Assembly (NCBI GenBank): GCA_021802375.1
Contig: JAKAAL010000142.1
Location: 1 to 8,423 of the forward strand
Length of the DNA stretch: 8,423 bases
Origin: Bacillota bacterium
GTDB taxonomy: Bacteria; Bacillota_E; Sulfobacillia; Sulfobacillales; Sulfobacillaceae
Direction: 5' to 3'
In this document: positions 6,632-8,423 of the stretch, piece by piece
Layout of the letters: every line of letters starts with the position of its first letter
How positions within the stretch are numbered: the first letter of the stretch is position 1
Made by a program: the position numbers and the translations under genes
Notes under the pieces: generated by a model
Databases searched by the model: none
What the model saw: only the letters and a program-made list of their open reading frames with translations
Told to the model about the DNA's origin: nothing

Positions 6632-7460
6632 GGGGCATTCGCCTCCAGACAAAGAGAATCAAGGGTGCCGGCAAGGCAACCAGTAGGAGCAAGAGGGCTA
6701 AGGGAAAGGCTGCCCTAATGCCCTGTTCCTGCAAGCCCACCCAGATGGCAACGGGCAAAGTGTGGGGGAAGTAGGCGACCACAATGACGGCGCCAAATGC
6801 ACCTACGGCCCGAGCAAAGGCCATGGCCAGGCCAGCCACCAATCCCGGCCAGGCCAAAGGCAAAAGGACACGCCATGCTGCCTTCCAGGGCGGACATCCC
6901 AGGACCCAGGCGACCTGTTCCAATGCTCTTGGCACTTGGCGAACACTGGCGATAACGGCCAATATGTAATAGGGCATAGCCTCGTAGATTTCAGCCACCA
7001 CGACCGCCAGTTCACTGTTGGTGCCCGATATCCCCAAAGCGTGAAACCACGGCCCGAAGAGTCCGTATGGTCCCAATAGGTAGGCGAGCACTAAGCCCAC
7101 GACCAAGGGTGGCATGAGAAGAGGAAACAAGAGACTGTATTCGAGCACACGCCATCCTCGCCCACCACGCGCAATCCACCAGCCAAGGGGTGTTCCCGCT
7201 AAGGTCATGATCACCATGGCTATTAGGGTGGTCATCAAGGAAATCCCTAAGGGTCCCATCCCGAGCTGGCGCCAAACGCCTATGAGGTGGGTCCACGGCT
7301 GATGGGCCAAAAGGGCCACCGTTGGCAAAAGCAACAAGCCAACCAGCACGGATGCGGCTAAGGGGAGCAAAACCGTAAAGTGCGTAGTGGCGACCGAGGT
7401 GCGCTGGCGGGATATTAGACCAATCTCCTCTCCGTTAACCAGGAAATGTACCGAGTCCAC
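6618..7460 (-). CDS. ABC transporter permease, ModB/WtpB type
   Basis: Membrane channel subunit for oxyanion uptake. The 280 residues hold about six hydrophobic segments (roughly 29-51, 73-97, 109-131, 150-172, 201-229, 252-272). The cytoplasmic coupling loop EQVAWVLGCPPWKAAWRVLLPLAWPG (in two parts, 181-190 and 191-206) is the EAA motif of binding-protein-dependent permeases. It is followed by AFARAVGAFGAV (214-225), close to the FARALGEFGA of ModB, but with Ala where Glu is usual. The start is uncertain: GTG at 7460 has only a weak, too-close GAGAAG before it and gives a polar 27-residue lead, while a good GGAGAGGAG (7424-7432, minus strand) sits inside the frame with no standard start just after it. 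It begins 15 bases after the binding-protein gene. Confidence 0.9.
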   Translation of the reverse strand: MDSVHFLVNGEEIGLISRQRTSVATTHFTVLLPLAASVLVGLLLLPTVALLAHQPWTHLIGVWRQLGMGPLGISLMTTLIAMVIMTLAGTPLGWWIARGGRGWRVLEYSLLFPLLMPPLVVGLVLAYLLGPYGLFGPWFHALGISGTNSELAVVVAEIYEAMPYYILAVIASVRQVPRALEQVAWVLGCPPWKAAWRVLLPLAWPGLVAGLAMAFARAVGAFGAVIVVAYFPHTLPVAIWVGLQEQGIRAAFPLALLLLLVALPAPLILFVWRRMPHADL

Positions 7461-7475
7461 CTTCTCATCTTATGC

Positions 7476-8423
7476 CTATCCGCGCGCCTGGCCAAGTTCT
7501 TGGCGAATGGCCGGGGCCATGGCGGACCTTCTGCCCAGGATCATGGGCCGCGTCACCCGAAATCCCTCCGCCTTAAACTGATCGAGCCCTGCCTTGGACA
7601 ATACATAAGCCACGAAGCGGTTGGCTGCCGATGAATCAAAGGAATGGGCCAGCGGCGCCACATACACTTCCAACAATGCGCCGTGTACGATTTTTCCAGA
7701 AGCCAGCGTAAGGTGCAGTCGAGAATAGCGCTTCGCGTCCGCTGGGTCACCAAAGTTGAGTCCATTGGGCAGGGGGATATAGTCCAAATGGCGTTGCACC
7801 GCCTCCGAAAGGAAAGCACTGGAAGCATCCAATTGCCCCGCTTGCAGTTGGCTCAAGATGCTTTCTTCGGCAAAGATTTGATGGGGATTTTCCAACGAGC
7901 CCAGAACTTGATTAGCCGTGCCTGGTTTCAAGCCCAGGCGTCGCTGTGCGCTTTGGATCATCATATAGAAGGCCTGCCCCTGAGGATCGGTCGCGGGATT
8001 GGTACGCCCTAAATGAAATCCTGGCCGAGCCATCAGCATAAACAGTCGACGCAGCGGCAGTTGACCCCGTCTAATGGCGTTTAAGGTCTTGACATAGGGA
8101 CTCGATGGCGAATAGGCAATCACCAACGGCGATGAAGCCACGCCGATGGCATAATGCACCTGCGAGCCCAACACCTTTAAAGGTCCGGTGCCGATGCTTT
8201 CAAATACGTTGGCGTCAATGGTCTTGTTAGACACCAGGTGAGCCATACCATACGAACCACCCCCCTGACCGCGGTAGCTAATTCCAGTAGCTTTATGAAA
8301 GCCTGGTCCTAAATAGCGGTCGTTTAACCATTGTAGCGACCCAGCATAGGCTACATAGACCTGCTGGTTTGCGGGCCGCACGCTCCTGGCGGAGTTTACC
8401 AGTCCACAGGCCGAAAAGCAGAA
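7476..8423 (-). CDS. Solute-binding lipoprotein, tungstate/molybdate (WtpA/ModA) type, 5' end outside window
   Basis: Extracytoplasmic receptor of the transporter. The 315 visible residues are open to the window edge. The first visible ones, FCFSACGLVN, look like a lipobox with the lipidated Cys at residue 6, so the signal peptide start lies just beyond 8423 and the internal GTG at 8381 is not the real start. Seen: AYAGSLQ (25-31), the usual first strand of WtpA/ModA proteins; GQGGGSYGMAHLV (52-64); YAIGVASSPLVIAYSPSSPY (92-111, the second-strand hinge); and LGRTNPATDPQG (138-149), close to the GRTDPxxDPxG of WtpA. This points to molybdate or tungstate, though the family also contains receptors for other oxyanions. 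It ends with TAG and is the first gene of the transporter unit. Confidence 0.9.
   Translation of the reverse strand, partial: FCFSACGLVNSARSVRPANQQVYVAYAGSLQWLNDRYLGPGFHKATGISYRGQGGGSYGMAHLVSNKTIDANVFESIGTGPLKVLGSQVHYAIGVASSPLVIAYSPSSPYVKTLNAIRRGQLPLRRLFMLMARPGFHLGRTNPATDPQGQAFYMMIQSAQRRLGLKPGTANQVLGSLENPHQIFAEESILSQLQAGQLDASSAFLSEAVQRHLDYIPLPNGLNFGDPADAKRYSRLHLTLASGKIVHGALLEVYVAPLAHSFDSSAANRFVAYVLSKAGLDQFKAEGFRVTRPMILGRRSAMAPAIRQELGQARG

Noticed and set aside
7415..7468. 17-residue minus-strand frame (ATG at 7468) between binding protein and permease
   Set aside because: It overlaps the permease start in another frame, has no good ribosome site and is too short to support.
1..8423. CRISPR arrays, tRNA or rRNA genes, insertion-sequence ends, toxin-antitoxin pairs
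   Set aside because: I looked for regularly spaced repeats, tRNA-like cloverleaf sequences and terminal inverted repeats with transposase motifs and saw none.

Overview
The window reads as chromosomal DNA of a Firmicute of the Sulfobacillus type. The pointers are a T-box leader, strong AGGAGG-type ribosome sites, TTG and GTG start codons, and moderately GC-rich coding sequence. The genus is an inference, the Firmicute assignment is fairly safe, and no ribosomal marker is present to settle it.

Layout. Positions 1-232 hold a possible promoter and hairpin. At 233-958 (+) is a heme-oxygenase-fold diiron (HDO/TenA-PqqC-like) protein of unknown substrate. Positions 959-1306 carry no gene that can be supported. 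A good sigma-A promoter (1307-1335) starts a complete T-box leader (about 1342-1558) with specifier UCC and bulge UGGC, both fitting tRNA-Ser. Behind it lies an operon of a class V aminotransferase (1579-2700) and D-3-phosphoglycerate dehydrogenase serA (2734-4305). A 424-base leader (4306-4729) follows, with a strong hairpin and an element complementary to the next ribosome site, and then homoserine kinase thrB (4730-5638). Facing these genes on the minus strand is an oxyanion ABC transporter of the molybdate/tungstate type: a lipoprotein binding protein (7476 to the window end, partial), a permease (6618-7460) and an ATPase (5660-6631).

How they work together. The aminotransferase and SerA probably supply the first two steps of phosphorylated serine synthesis. 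SerA oxidises 3-phosphoglycerate, and the aminotransferase would do the job of SerC, since no SerC is seen here. Uncharged tRNA-Ser would open the T-box and switch both on; SerA also has a C-terminal ACT domain for serine feedback. ThrB belongs to the threonine branch and either shares the transcript or has its own signals in the 424-base leader. The transporter is an independent convergent unit whose promoter lies outside the window.

The points most worth a second look are the serine T-box controlling a non-SerC transaminase, the unexplained structured thrB leader, and the orphan HDO-family enzyme. I did not find a clearly new multi-gene system.
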